Positions 45,841-55,686 of a stretch of 64,000 nucleotides of DNA are shown here, piece after piece. The stretch is from Marinomonas spartinae (GTDB lineage: Bacteria > Pseudomonadota > Gammaproteobacteria > Pseudomonadales > Marinomonadaceae): the NCBI RefSeq assembly GCF_900089775.1, contig NZ_FLOB01000007.1, positions 124,001 through 188,000 on the forward strand. Reading direction: 5' to 3'. The notes below the pieces were generated by a model, which saw only the letters and a program-made list of their open reading frames with translations, did no database searches and was not told where the DNA came from. Positions within the stretch are counted from its first letter, which is position 1. The number at the start of each line of letters is the position of its first letter. The position numbers and the translations under genes were made by a program.

Positions 45841-46779
45841 TCACACCCCTTTAGGAAAAGAGAAGTGAATGGGGTTTTCAGAAGTGAGCTCCTTCAGTGC
45901 TCTTACTGTTACCTCATAACCAAACTCTATCAGCTCAGTGGCACGCCAGAACTCATAAAAACCAGAAAGATCCTTAGGAATTGAGATCAATAAATTGGGA
46001 GAATATCCTGCAAGTTTATACTGAGCTAAAGACTCTTGCATGGTTTCAAACATCATATTAACGGTTTGAATCCGCCCCCAACTAACCGCATTATTTTTAC
46101 GAGCCAAGTTTGCGGTAGAAGCCTTCTGCTCCTCCTCATCGGATTTATGACGACCAAACAACCCCTTAAAGGTTAACCACCATTCAGGCGTATTACTTTG
46201 CTCAACCAAAGATTCGGAGGTTAATTCTTGAGCTGGACCATTGAGATCAACCGCAACTAAATAATCCGCACCAGCCGACACGGTTGGAATAATCGGCAAA
46301 GGATTCAACACCCCACCGTCCACATACACTCGTCCATTCAATTCAACAGGCGATACAATAGAAGGAATCGCCGAAGAAGCGCGCATTGCATCGATGAGAT
46401 CCCCTTTTTGAAACCAAAACTCTTTTTGATTGAGAAGATCCACCGCAACAGATGTAAAAGGAATAGGCAGTGATTCAATAGTAGGACGGCCGATAATCTC
46501 TTCGATCACCTTAAAAAAGCGATCCCCTTTAATATAAGCCCCATTTCGAAATGACATATCCAACATGCGAAGCACTCGCACCTTATCTAAGGAAGATGCC
46601 CACTCAGAAAAGTCAGACAATCGCCCCGCCGCATAAACCCCGCCGATGACAGACCCAATAGAACACCCAGAAACACTTATAATTTTATAACCATGATCTT
46701 CAATCGCTTTTATAACACCAATATGCGCATACCCTCTTGCTGCGCCACTGCCCAGCACCAAAGATACTGTTTTCTTCAT
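45841..46779 (-). CDS. Patatin-like phospholipase (RssA-like)
   Basis: 312 residues from the ATG at 46779; a GTG two codons upstream is also possible. LVLGSGAARGYAHIGV is the oxyanion Gly-rich motif, SGCSIGSVIGGVYAAG the GxSxG nucleophile, and YVDGGVLNPLPI the catalytic Asp. No signal peptide, so probably cytosolic or at the inner face. Lipid acyl hydrolase activity is likely; the substrate is unknown. The DUF4892 gene is 11 nt upstream in the same direction. Confidence 0.88.
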   Translation of the reverse strand: MKKTVSLVLGSGAARGYAHIGVIKAIEDHGYKIISVSGCSIGSVIGGVYAAGRLSDFSEWASSLDKVRVLRMLDMSFRNGAYIKGDRFFKVIEEIIGRPTIESLPIPFTSVAVDLLNQKEFWFQKGDLIDAMRASSAIPSIVSPVELNGRVYVDGGVLNPLPIIPTVSAGADYLVAVDLNGPAQELTSESLVEQSNTPEWWLTFKGLFGRHKSDEEEQKASTANLARKNNAVSWGRIQTVNMMFETMQESLAQYKLAGYSPNLLISIPKDLSGFYEFWRATELIEFGYEVTVRALKELTSENPIHFSFPKGV

Positions 46780-46790
46780 ACTCACAAGCC

Positions 46791-47588
46791 TTAGGGTAAA
46801 ATATAAACAAAGGAAACACGATCTTGACCAAGAGACGCTCGCCCCATATCCGCCACATTAATGAAACGCACTTTAGACTGCAATCTTTCCCCGATCCCTA
46901 GCTGCATCTGCTTAATAAATCGATCCCCTCGAGATATAGCACTATAACCCGCTTCCGCCTTACTGGAGACATACCCCACAACGTGTTGAGTCGGCAACAA
47001 ATCGCTCAAAAAGCGGCGAATTCTAGGTATATCCTGAACGTCAAACTGTGCAGCCACCTCAAAATCCGCTTTGCCCGTTGCATTGGTAGAAATATCGCTC
47101 ACCCATACCATGATGTCGCCTGCACCACGCTGATTAATATACAATACCTGATAATCACCAAGACCATCCTGCAACGACATCAGCATCTGATTGTCATCAG
47201 CGCCATACAGCAAATACTGTTTAAAAAAATTATTGGCCCACGCATTACTACTACCACAGTTACGACCATCACATTCAAACAACAGACGCCTATCTCCCTT
47301 AAGCATCACGGATTTGTAGTAAGCCAAAACGCTACTTAAGGGTTCATTACGATTAATTTTATACAAGGAGTAGCTGTTTTCGCCTTTCACCCGAATCACT
47401 GATTCTGGCTCCCAACCCCGACCTGATCGACGAATTTTCCCTAAAGGCACTTCGATTAAAGCAGCCTCCTCAGTACCACTTTTTACTAGCTGAGCCCCTC
47501 GGTAAGGCTCAATATTGGATAAATCCGCCAACGCGACGCAACTCACCAACATCGAACATGCGACTATAACTTTCTTAAAATTGACCAT
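46791..47588 (-). CDS. DUF4892-like exported protein
   Basis: 265 residues with a signal peptide (FKKVIVACSMLVSCVALA). The mature part starts with PYRGAQLVKSG, has LFECDGRNCGSSNAWANNFF with two Cys that may pair, and LYGADDNQMLMSL. In the second half, LPTQHVVGYVSSK and an OmpA-like swap of positions are hinted. This fits the DUF4892 family of Pseudomonas and relatives, which has no known function. The close link to the patatin-like gene (11 nt) suggests a shared role in the envelope; that is inference. Confidence 0.75.
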   Translation of the reverse strand: MVNFKKVIVACSMLVSCVALADLSNIEPYRGAQLVKSGTEEAALIEVPLGKIRRSGRGWEPESVIRVKGENSYSLYKINRNEPLSSVLAYYKSVMLKGDRRLLFECDGRNCGSSNAWANNFFKQYLLYGADDNQMLMSLQDGLGDYQVLYINQRGAGDIMVWVSDISTNATGKADFEVAAQFDVQDIPRIRRFLSDLLPTQHVVGYVSSKAEAGYSAISRGDRFIKQMQLGIGERLQSKVRFINVADMGRASLGQDRVSFVYILP

Positions 47589-47626
47589 GAACCTTACCTG
47601 CCAGCTAAATCACCATTGTATTGGTG

Positions 47627-48496
47627 TTAGTTTTGATCAATGAACTTCCTCACTTCCTCTGCAACCATTGGTGCTGTATCGCGCTCCAGATGAAAATGAT
47701 GATTCCCTTCTAACCATTTAAGCTTAATCCACGGAAACTGAGCCGCACGAGCGTTAACAAATGCCTCACCTTCGCGGTTTGCATACACCCCCTCTTTAGC
47801 AACTAAGGACAAAGCGGGGCATTTTATTTCAGAAATAAGCGCAGCCACACCCTCTTCGTCCATTCTATAAGGGGATGGAAAAGACAGCTTATGATCATGG
47901 CGCCACCCCCAACGATCGTCATCGGTTAAAATAGCCCCACGTTCAACCAACTCACTTGCCGCCTCACGAGACAAACTGGTAAAGCCATACATACGCGCAC
48001 CGACCATATCATCCAAAGTCTCGTAGCGAGCAAAACGCCCCTCTCGATGTTTTGCCATACGCTGAATCGAGCGCTGTAACATTGAAACACGCTCCGAGGG
48101 CTTCGCTGTCAAAGGCCCCATATTATCCAACACGACCAAGCCTCGCACTTTTTCCGGCGCAATTGCAGCCACAATCATCGCAACAGCGCCCCCCATACTA
48201 TGACCAACCAACCAAGTACTTTGATTCGATAAATTCAGAATGGAAACCACATCTAACGCGTAATCCCAAAGATGATAAAACGACCCTGCCACACGATGGT
48301 CCGATAACCCATGACCAGCAAGATCAATCGAACTATGAGTCAAACCAGACAAATAAGGAGTGAGACGATTAAAACTGGCGGCATTATCCAGCCAACCGTG
48401 CAAACATAAAACTTTGACTGCCGAAGGATTGGATGACAGTGTCTGCAACCCTGCGATTTTGGTGTGGGCTAGATTAAAAACAACATCACTCCCCAT
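47627..48496 (-). CDS. Alpha/beta-fold hydrolase
   Basis: 289 residues; AAGGAG stands 8 nt before the ATG. Classical fold: VLCLHGWLDNAASFNRL, DLAGHGLSDH, nucleophile elbow VGHSMGGAVAMIV and the late His in GNHHFHLE. It resembles the MEST/epoxide-hydrolase-like group of small hydrolases in marine bacteria. No signal peptide. Substrate unknown. It is transcribed towards DUF4892 (38 nt apart). Confidence 0.88.
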   Translation of the reverse strand: MGSDVVFNLAHTKIAGLQTLSSNPSAVKVLCLHGWLDNAASFNRLTPYLSGLTHSSIDLAGHGLSDHRVAGSFYHLWDYALDVVSILNLSNQSTWLVGHSMGGAVAMIVAAIAPEKVRGLVVLDNMGPLTAKPSERVSMLQRSIQRMAKHREGRFARYETLDDMVGARMYGFTSLSREAASELVERGAILTDDDRWGWRHDHKLSFPSPYRMDEEGVAALISEIKCPALSLVAKEGVYANREGEAFVNARAAQFPWIKLKWLEGNHHFHLERDTAPMVAEEVRKFIDQN

Positions 48497-48568
48497 GAAA
48501 CCTACTCCTTAAAAACAACCTCTACATAACACGGCATTCAAAATTATTTAAGAGACCTTTCTTCGCCC

Positions 48569-49081
48569 CTAACGACAAACATCTTCCTGAGAGATAAACC
48601 AACGAAATTGACAGCACGCCGTAGCAAAAAGCTCCCCTTCAAGGGCGGCTAATGATGCCGTCCCCATTGAAAAGTCATGTGGCAACGGCTCATCTGCCAA
48701 TAAATCAACCAACTGATAAGCAAACGGCTGATGAGTCACCAATAAAATAGACTCATAGGGCTGTTCATTTAGCCATAACGCTACATCCAGCGCCTTTCCA
48801 CTCGGCGTAATCATCGAGCAAGTTTGTCCTTCTAAAGACGCTCCATTGCCATCGTTAAGTTGATTTAACTCTGTCAAAAAATGTTGTGCCGTTTGTTGAG
48901 CTCGAACATATGGACTAACGAAGACAGCGTCCAACGATTCACCTTTTTTTCGAAACGCCCCAGCTGTCGCAATAACCTCATCCACCCCAAGTGGCGTCAG
49001 CTCGCGAAAAGCGTCCTTATCAAAGCCATGGGCCTGGGCATTGCCATGACGTAGTACATACAAACGTTTAGTTTTGCTCAT
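48569..49081 (-). CDS. sixA: SixA-type phosphohistidine phosphatase
   Basis: 170 residues. RLYVLRHGNAQAHGFD holds the RHG motif of histidine phosphatases, VSPYVRAQQTAQHF the second Arg, and LLVTHQPFAYQLV the catalytic His. SixA removes phosphate from His residues in phosphorelays or in the nitrogen PTS. It overlaps the DUF4389 gene by 14 nt, so translation is coupled. Confidence 0.9.
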   Translation of the reverse strand: MSKTKRLYVLRHGNAQAHGFDKDAFRELTPLGVDEVIATAGAFRKKGESLDAVFVSPYVRAQQTAQHFLTELNQLNDGNGASLEGQTCSMITPSGKALDVALWLNEQPYESILLVTHQPFAYQLVDLLADEPLPHDFSMGTASLAALEGELFATACCQFRWFISQEDVCR

Positions 49082-49352
49082 CAGTATTCACCTTTGGCCA
49101 AGGCTGAAAAGGAAAGGGTTTTTCCTCATCTTCAAACGATAAAAAGCGACACGCCTGACGAATAAACATACTGATACTTTTCAACCAAACAGATAACATC
49201 TCAGCCTTTGATGAAGTGAGTAATTTGATGAGGCTAACGACCACTATCAGCCCTCCGAACACTGTCAAAGCAATGTTTAAAATAATCCAATACAACACCA
49301 TATAAATCAATCGCAACCAAAAGCCCTGATCGCTATAACCTGGTTTAGCCAT
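49068..49352 (-). CDS. DUF4389 membrane protein
   Basis: 94 residues from the ATG at 49352, which AAGGGG precedes by 8 nt; a longer frame into gpsA is unlikely. LIYMVLYWIILNIALTVFGGLIVVVSLIKLLT is one long hydrophobic region (probably two helices), followed by ISMFIRQACRFLSFEDEEKPFPFQPWP, typical of DUF4389. Function unknown. It sits between gpsA (8-nt overlap) and sixA, as its homologues often do. Confidence 0.85.
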   Translation of the reverse strand: MAKPGYSDQGFWLRLIYMVLYWIILNIALTVFGGLIVVVSLIKLLTSSKAEMLSVWLKSISMFIRQACRFLSFEDEEKPFPFQPWPKVNTDEQN

Positions 49353-50379
49353 GTTTTGTCCCCTTCTCTGTCGCAAACTCGACGTCCCATTTTTGCTCAC
49401 CTGTCATCATTGAGCCAATTAATGTATCTAGTTTAGCACCATCAAATAAAAGTCTAGACAAGCCCACCGCCAATGGCATATACAATTGATGTTTACTTGC
49501 TTCCTCGACCACCATACGCAAAGTGTTCACCCCTTCGGCCACCTCACCAATTTCTTCTACAGCAGAATCAAGGGATTGCCCAGATCCGATCGCAAATCCT
49601 ACTCGATAATTACGGCTTAATGGAGAAGAACAAGTAGCAATCAAATCCCCCATACCAGCCAATCCTAAAAAAGTCATCGGATTTGCACCAAAATGCACGG
49701 CAAAACGACTCATTTCTGCCAAACTCCGCGTCATAATCATTGCCATGGTGTTTTCACCCACTTTGAGCGCCTTCGCTAAACCACACACAATGGCATAAAT
49801 ATTTTTTAACGCCCCCGCCAACTCAACACCCGTGCTATCTACATTCTCATACACACGAAATGTCTTTGATTTCAGCAATTCAATCACACGAGAACGAACC
49901 TTCTCGTCATCACTGGCAATAACTGACCCAGTGATTTGACCCGCCGCAATTTCCTTCGCTAAATTGGGACCACTTAATACACCAATTTGTTGCGTGGCTG
50001 GATTGCGACGCAGAATATCACTCATCAGTTCAAAACGATTTGGGTTAAAGCCTTTTGTGGTACTAATAAGCAACTTATCAGCCGTTAACAAAGGCGCGAT
50101 TCGCTCAACCACTTGCTCAAATGATTTAGAAGGAATTGAAACAAAGATAGTATCACTGTCTTTTATCGCCTGCTCTAAGTTACTGGTCGCCAATAACTCA
50201 TGGTGCAGTTCCGCGCCGGGAAGATAACGGCTGTTTAAGCCCGTCAAGTTAATCTCTTCCACCTGCTGCTCATTGCGCATCCACTGACTCACCTGATAGC
50301 CATTATTGGCCATAATATTCGCTAAAGCGGTACCAAAACTGCCGCCACCTAACACACAAACAGAGTGCTTTTTTATCAT
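49345..50379 (-). CDS. gpsA: GpsA, glycerol-3-phosphate dehydrogenase [NAD(P)+]
   Basis: 344 residues. It makes glycerol 3-phosphate for phospholipids from DHAP. NAD motif VCVLGGGSFGTALANIMANNG, GVLSGPNLAKEIAAG, ALKNIYAIVCG with the catalytic Lys, and GLAGMGDLIATCSSPLSRN. AGGA is 6 nt before the ATG. It leads a short run gpsA-DUF4389-sixA. Confidence 0.96.
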   Translation of the reverse strand: MIKKHSVCVLGGGSFGTALANIMANNGYQVSQWMRNEQQVEEINLTGLNSRYLPGAELHHELLATSNLEQAIKDSDTIFVSIPSKSFEQVVERIAPLLTADKLLISTTKGFNPNRFELMSDILRRNPATQQIGVLSGPNLAKEIAAGQITGSVIASDDEKVRSRVIELLKSKTFRVYENVDSTGVELAGALKNIYAIVCGLAKALKVGENTMAMIMTRSLAEMSRFAVHFGANPMTFLGLAGMGDLIATCSSPLSRNYRVGFAIGSGQSLDSAVEEIGEVAEGVNTLRMVVEEASKHQLYMPLAVGLSRLLFDGAKLDTLIGSMMTGEQKWDVEFATEKGTKHG

Positions 50380-50503
50380 CCTTTTTCCTACAATTTATAC
50401 ATTTGCCCCTCTCAGACGATGGATCTAATTTACACTGAGAAAGCCAATATTTATACGTTAAGAAGACCTAGCATGATGTCTTAAAGAGTCCACCCTTCTG
50501 TTG

Positions 50504-51925
50504 TTACGAAGAGCAACTCACTTCTAATGATTTACCCCAGTCTGGCGCTCTTTGTGCCAGCTTTTCATTCTCCACATGCTCATCAAATGGCGCACTTAAT
50601 ACTGTCAACAATCGACGAAAAGGCAAATAATCCCCTTCCTCAGCAGCAACAATAGCTTCATGAGCAAGGTAGTTTCTTAATACATATTTGGGGTTGACTT
50701 GTTGCATTTGCAAACTGACTTGTTGCCAATTTTCATTTTCCTGCTCACGAGCTTGCTGGTACTGAGTAAGCCATTGAGACATCCGCTCTCTATCAATAAC
50801 TTCATCAAGGATTATATGGCGGTTATCAGGCATCAATTTGCTCAATAAGCGGAAAAAGATACTATAGTCCATTTTCTCTGCGGCCAATATAGAAAACAAA
50901 CTCGGCAACAGAATCTCTAAGCGCTTCGTATCATTAACCCCCATCTTCGCCTTCATCAAACTTTCATAATGAGACTGCAGTTCAGACTCATAATGCTGCA
51001 AAATGGCAATCAATTGTTCGCGCTCAAGCAGTCGTGAAAAACAACGCATCAAGCAGTTTAAGTTCCACAAGCCGATACCTGGCTGCCTAGAAAACGCATA
51101 GCGTCCTTCATAATCTGAATGATTACAAATCCAGTCTGGTTCATAATCTTCCATAAAGCCATATGGCCCATAGTCAATGGTTTCGCCAGTAAAAGAAAAA
51201 TTATCGGTATTCATGACGCCGTGCTGAAACCCAACAGCCTGCCACTTAGCAATCATTCTGGCGGTCCGTTTCACCACTTCAATCAGCATATTTTCAAGCG
51301 GCGCGTCTGTGGCTAAACACTGCGCATAATAATGCTCAAGACAGTAGTCAAGTAACGTCTTGAGCTCATCATCTCTACGTTGGTAAAAGAAAAATTCAAA
51401 GTGTCCAAAACGAATATGTCCTTGCGCCGTACGCAATAACATAGCGCCTTTTTCAGGCGTTTCGCGATACACAGGCTGCTCGCTGTCAAACAAGGCCAGA
51501 GCACGGGAAGTAGGAACCGATAACCCATGCATTGCTTCACTCGCCAGATACTCGCGAATACAAGAACGCAGTACTGCTCGACCATCACCGCGACGAGAAT
51601 AAGGCGTCGGACCCGCCCCCTTCATATGAAGATCCTGCAAGAGCCCGCGATCATCACGCACTTCGCCTAACAGAACCCCTCTGCCATCCCCTAACTGAGG
51701 AGAAAAGCCGCCAAACTGATGCCCAGCATAAACCATGCTTAAGGCCTGTTCTATTGGCGTTTCGCCATTCAAAATAGACTTAGTTTCAGAGGATTTAATG
51801 TCAATAGACAGAGAGTGAGCAAGTTCCTGGTTGAATTCAACCAAGCGCTGCTGAAGAAGTGGTTGGATCCGCGTTTTGGCATAAAACGCCTCACCCAAAC
51901 CTGCAAAGTGGTGCTCTAAGTTCAT
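50504..51925 (-). CDS. selO: SelO (YdiU), protein adenylyltransferase
   Basis: 473 residues. A pseudokinase-fold enzyme that transfers AMP to Ser, Thr or Tyr of proteins, linked to redox control. Motifs: SMVYAGHQFGGFSPQLGDGRG, LHMKGAGPTPYSRRGDGR, HGVMNTDNFSFTGETIDYGP (metal-binding Asn and Asp). The end DWGKSLEVSCSS has Cys where eukaryotic SelO carries selenocysteine in U-S-S. The stop is TAA, and the Cys codon is TGC. Confidence 0.94.
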   Translation of the reverse strand: MNLEHHFAGLGEAFYAKTRIQPLLQQRLVEFNQELAHSLSIDIKSSETKSILNGETPIEQALSMVYAGHQFGGFSPQLGDGRGVLLGEVRDDRGLLQDLHMKGAGPTPYSRRGDGRAVLRSCIREYLASEAMHGLSVPTSRALALFDSEQPVYRETPEKGAMLLRTAQGHIRFGHFEFFFYQRRDDELKTLLDYCLEHYYAQCLATDAPLENMLIEVVKRTARMIAKWQAVGFQHGVMNTDNFSFTGETIDYGPYGFMEDYEPDWICNHSDYEGRYAFSRQPGIGLWNLNCLMRCFSRLLEREQLIAILQHYESELQSHYESLMKAKMGVNDTKRLEILLPSLFSILAAEKMDYSIFFRLLSKLMPDNRHIILDEVIDRERMSQWLTQYQQAREQENENWQQVSLQMQQVNPKYVLRNYLAHEAIVAAEEGDYLPFRRLLTVLSAPFDEHVENEKLAQRAPDWGKSLEVSCSS

Positions 51926-52004
51926 AGGTACTCACTTGATGAGCCCATCGCAATATGGCATTCGCTAAGCGCATATTGCAATAGGCTTTAATGTAAGAAA
52001 AGTA

Positions 52005-53354
52005 TTAAAGTGCCGTATTCACCATATATTCACAACGTATACTTTCGCCCACTACCTTTTCAATTTCAGGAATCAAAAAGGCGTCGTCCTCACTGGCAAA
52101 GCTGACTGCTTTACCGGTTTCTCCACCACGACCAGTACGACCAATACGGTGCACATAGTCTTCTGGGTCTTCAGGTAAAGCATAGTTAACAACCAATTCG
52201 ATGTTATCTACGTGAATACCACGCCCAGCGACATCCGTTGCCACTAATACTTGAATAATGCCTTCTTTGAAGTTTTTCAATGTCTTAACTCGTTTATCTT
52301 GAGCCACTTCACCTGACAGAATCGCACAATTAATATTCGCTTTTCTGAGTTTCTCATAAAGGTCGCGGGTTTCATCACGACGATTTGCGAAAATAATCGT
52401 TCTCTGATTGTTGTTACCTTCAATCAACTGCTGCAGAACAGGCCATTTCTGTTCGGCCTCTACCGTATAAATCACTTGATCAATATTCTGGTTTGTCGCT
52501 TCTTTTGGCACCACAGATACTTCTTTCGGGAAGAAGGTCCACTGGCGCGCTAAAACCTGTATATCTTTTGGGAAAGTCGCACTAAACAACATTGTTTGGC
52601 GCTTTTCTTTATGAGGCGTCATGCGAATAATACTTTTGACATCTGGAATAAAGCCCATCGATAACATGCGGTCTGCTTCATCTAGCACCAAGCATTCCAC
52701 CTGATTTAACATAACTTTTTTGCTGCGCGCAAAATCCAGCAAACGTCCAGGCGTCGCGACAAGAATATCCACATTCTCGTTTTCTAAAGCCTGTTTCTGC
52801 TTTTCATAGCTCATACCCCCCACCAAAGAAACCACATTCAAATGGCAATTTGACGCTAACTTCACCGCTTCATCGGCAATTTGTAACGCCAACTCACGGG
52901 TTGGAGCGATAATCAAGCCTCGGGCAAAATGATTAGCCCGTCTTTCTGCAAGCGGATAATCCAAAAAGTCACTGATCATGGCGATCAAAAAGGCAGCCGT
53001 TTTTCCGGTTCCTGTTTGAGCCTGTCCAATAAGGTCATATCCTTTAATGGTCATCGGCAAGGTTTCTGCCTGAATTTCACTACAGTACTCAAAACCCATT
53101 TCTGAGATGGATTTCAATACACGGTCAGGTAAGTTCAAATCATGAAAACGTAATTTGCCTTCTAGTTCTGGCACTTGAAACTGATCGATTGACCACACTG
53201 AACCGTTATTTTCCATTTTTTCCGCCACTGAAGAAGCTGTTTGTGCAGGCGCACTGTTCGATTTGTTATTTTTGTTCGGGCGCTTATTAGAACGGCGCGG
53301 ACGCTTAGGTCTTTGTTTTTTCTCTGGAGCGGATTCTGTTGTTTGGTTTTCCAT
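52005..53354 (-). CDS. rhlB: DEAD-box RNA helicase, RhlB-like
   Basis: 449 residues. A basic disordered N-terminus (about 1-55, rich in Arg, Lys, Asn) is followed by the two RecA domains. Motifs: the Q motif FEYCSEIQAETLP, AQTGTGKTAAF, PTRELALQI, LDEADRML, SATFP, ATDVAGRGIHV and HRIGRTGR. The RhlB-type ending is EDDAFLIPEIEKVVGESIRCEY. In E. coli RhlB works in the degradosome with RNase E, which is also in this window. A different DEAD-box type cannot be excluded by eye. Confidence 0.85.
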   Translation of the reverse strand: MENQTTESAPEKKQRPKRPRRSNKRPNKNNKSNSAPAQTASSVAEKMENNGSVWSIDQFQVPELEGKLRFHDLNLPDRVLKSISEMGFEYCSEIQAETLPMTIKGYDLIGQAQTGTGKTAAFLIAMISDFLDYPLAERRANHFARGLIIAPTRELALQIADEAVKLASNCHLNVVSLVGGMSYEKQKQALENENVDILVATPGRLLDFARSKKVMLNQVECLVLDEADRMLSMGFIPDVKSIIRMTPHKEKRQTMLFSATFPKDIQVLARQWTFFPKEVSVVPKEATNQNIDQVIYTVEAEQKWPVLQQLIEGNNNQRTIIFANRRDETRDLYEKLRKANINCAILSGEVAQDKRVKTLKNFKEGIIQVLVATDVAGRGIHVDNIELVVNYALPEDPEDYVHRIGRTGRGGETGKAVSFASEDDAFLIPEIEKVVGESIRCEYMVNTAL

Positions 53355-53492
53355 ATTGGAATCTATATTCTTCTATATTTTTGAATTTATGAAACTTTGC
53401 GGGGAGTGTACCTAAATGATAGGTTTTTATCACCCCTTGCTTTACTAAGTTACTGGTTTTCACACCCCGTCATTAGATAAAAAGGGAGTAAG

Positions 53493-55616
53493 CTATAACA
53501 TGCGATACGGTGGAAGACTATCAATTAACTGTTGCCCATAGCGCTTTGTCTTGAGGCGTTTATCCAATATATGAATTTCTCCCGAGTCTTTTTCACTCCG
53601 CAATAAGCGACCAGTCGCCTGCACCAAGCGCAAAGACGCATCTGGAATAGTAATTTCCATAAAAGGATTTCCACCACGTTTTTGTATCCATTCAGCCAGC
53701 GTTGCCTCAACTGGGTCATCCGGTACGGCAAAAGGAATCTTAGCAATGTACACAGAGGTCAAATACTTACCCGGCAAATCCACCCCTTCGGCAAAGCTCG
53801 CCAAACCAAATAGCAAGCTACCCTTGCCCTCATCTATCTTAGCACGGTGAGAATCCAAAATTACTCGTTTAGACTGCTCACCCTGAGTTAAAAGAATTTC
53901 CTGCAATCCAGCAGAAAGCGATTTAGCAACGTCCTCCATTTGACGACGAGAAGAAAACAGCACTAAACTTCCTTTATCGGTATGAACATTCTTATTCAGG
54001 TAAGCCACTATCTCTGCAGTATGTTGATCCACACGATTCGGCTCATGCTCCATATTGGGTACCACCAATAGGCCATTATTCTGAAAATCAAACGGGCTTA
54101 ACACTCGCAAATATTCACTTTCCCGAGGAACCCCTGAGCGCATATTAAAACGATGGAATTGATTCAGCGCAGTCAGTGTGGCCGATGTAACCACCGCCCC
54201 AAAGCACTTATCCCATAATTGTTGGCGTAACGTATTCGCCGCCAGTATCGGCGAACCACCAAGCTCAACATCCTGCTCCATCCCTTGCCCTATCACCATT
54301 AACCAACGTGCATTAGGCGGAAAGTTTTGATCATCAACCGTGGAGTATAAGCGCCATAACTCAACACATTGCTCCAAACGACCTAAAATCACCCCTAGAA
54401 TCGGCTGCCAAGTCTCGGCGGTCTCTGAGGTAATTCCCATCCCCTCATTCTGTTTGGTTTTCTTACATTCATCCTGAATGCTTTCGATATTGTTGAACAA
54501 CTTCTGATAGGAAGTCTGCAAGCTATAAGCCAACTGGCGCAATTCATCAGGTATCACGCCAAACTCAAAGCGGTGATGATTATTCTCTTGATCCAACCCC
54601 AAACCTTGTATGTAAGGCGCCAAACCTTGTTGAGCATACTGAATAAAATTCACAATACTCTGAATTTGTTGGGGAATTTTCAACAACAACTGACCCGTTA
54701 AACTAACCGCATCGGTCAACTCCTGTTTCAAATTCACCAAGTTCTTCTCTAACTGGCGAAGCCAAGTGATACTTTGCTGTAAACGCACTTCATGGCGAAA
54801 GTGACTAATGGCTTTATCAGGAAGATGATGGCCTTCGTCGAAGACATAGATGGTTTCTTTTGGCGGCGTGAGTATAGCCCCACCACCTAGAGATAAATCG
54901 GCTAACACAAGGTCGTGGTTGGCAACAATCACATCAGCAACTTCAATTTCAGCCCGTGCTTTAAAAAACGGACAAGCTGAATAGTTTGCGCAGTTTCGAT
55001 TCGTGCATTGCTGGTGATCCGTCGTTAAACGGCGCCAATCTTGATCTCGGATCAGCCCTTCCCAGTTATCTTTATCACCATCCCACTCACCCTTTGATAA
55101 CGCCACATCCATTTCTTGGTACAACACCGTATTCACGTCATCGGCTTGCAAGTGCTGCTCAAACAACCCTGCAAACATGTCTTCCATACCTTGATCTTCC
55201 GAGCTTAAAAAACTCTCAAGATTGTTTAGACAGAGATAGCGGCCACGCCCTTTTGCCAAGGTATATTTAAAGCTTAACTCTGTATGCGCTAACAGGTTAG
55301 GCAATTCTTTGTGCAAAATTTGTTCTTGCAAAGCAACGGTTGCCGTGGAAATGATTAGTTTCAAGCCTCGGGCTTTGGCTATAGGGATGGCCGCTAAACA
55401 ATAGGACAGAGTCTTCCCGGTCCCTGTTCCAGCTTCAACAACCGCCACGTGCTTTTCGTCTAGTCGGTTTCCCTCGCTATCTTGCTTGATATTACCCAAG
55501 GTACGGGCGATTGCGCCGATCATCTGACGCTGACCAACTCGGGGTTTATGCTGTTTGGCTTCCAAAGAAGCACGATAAGCAAGATGAATTTGTGTTTTTA
55601 GTTCGTCTGAAAGCAT
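53493..55616 (-). CDS. dinG: DinG, ATP-dependent DNA helicase (5'-3', XPD-like)
   Basis: 707 residues (E. coli 716). It unwinds D-loops, R-loops and forked DNA. Walker A EAGTGTGKTLSYCLAAIP, the Fe-S cluster cysteines in CTNRNCANYSACPFFKAR (plus an upstream Cys), Walker B YVFDEGHHLPD, VVTSATLTAL and QATGRLLRSEKDSG. It is divergent from lexA; the tandem SOS boxes between them make it a likely SOS gene, as in E. coli. Confidence 0.93.
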   Translation of the reverse strand: MLSDELKTQIHLAYRASLEAKQHKPRVGQRQMIGAIARTLGNIKQDSEGNRLDEKHVAVVEAGTGTGKTLSYCLAAIPIAKARGLKLIISTATVALQEQILHKELPNLLAHTELSFKYTLAKGRGRYLCLNNLESFLSSEDQGMEDMFAGLFEQHLQADDVNTVLYQEMDVALSKGEWDGDKDNWEGLIRDQDWRRLTTDHQQCTNRNCANYSACPFFKARAEIEVADVIVANHDLVLADLSLGGGAILTPPKETIYVFDEGHHLPDKAISHFRHEVRLQQSITWLRQLEKNLVNLKQELTDAVSLTGQLLLKIPQQIQSIVNFIQYAQQGLAPYIQGLGLDQENNHHRFEFGVIPDELRQLAYSLQTSYQKLFNNIESIQDECKKTKQNEGMGITSETAETWQPILGVILGRLEQCVELWRLYSTVDDQNFPPNARWLMVIGQGMEQDVELGGSPILAANTLRQQLWDKCFGAVVTSATLTALNQFHRFNMRSGVPRESEYLRVLSPFDFQNNGLLVVPNMEHEPNRVDQHTAEIVAYLNKNVHTDKGSLVLFSSRRQMEDVAKSLSAGLQEILLTQGEQSKRVILDSHRAKIDEGKGSLLFGLASFAEGVDLPGKYLTSVYIAKIPFAVPDDPVEATLAEWIQKRGGNPFMEITIPDASLRLVQATGRLLRSEKDSGEIHILDKRLKTKRYGQQLIDSLPPYRML

Positions 55617-55643
55617 TTAAATTATTGAGAATCGTTGGTGATG

Positions 55644-55678
55644 CTGTATATAATAACAGTTACTGTATAAACAACCAG
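55644..55678. promoter_or_regulatory. Tandem SOS (LexA) boxes between dinG and lexA
   Basis: Two 16-nt boxes with CTG-N10-CAG: 55644-55659 (CTGTATATAATAACAG) and 55663-55678 (CTGTATAAACAACCAG), centres 19 bp apart. They lie 9 nt before the lexA ATG and 28 nt before the dinG start. Double boxes are typical for lexA autoregulation; the placement also allows control of dinG. Confidence 0.9.
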
Positions 55679-55686
55679 ATGGCCCT

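Noticed and set aside
50504-50518. Selenocysteine at the C-terminus of SelO
   Set aside because: The codon at the Sec position is TGC (Cys) and the stop is TAA, so no recoding is involved.
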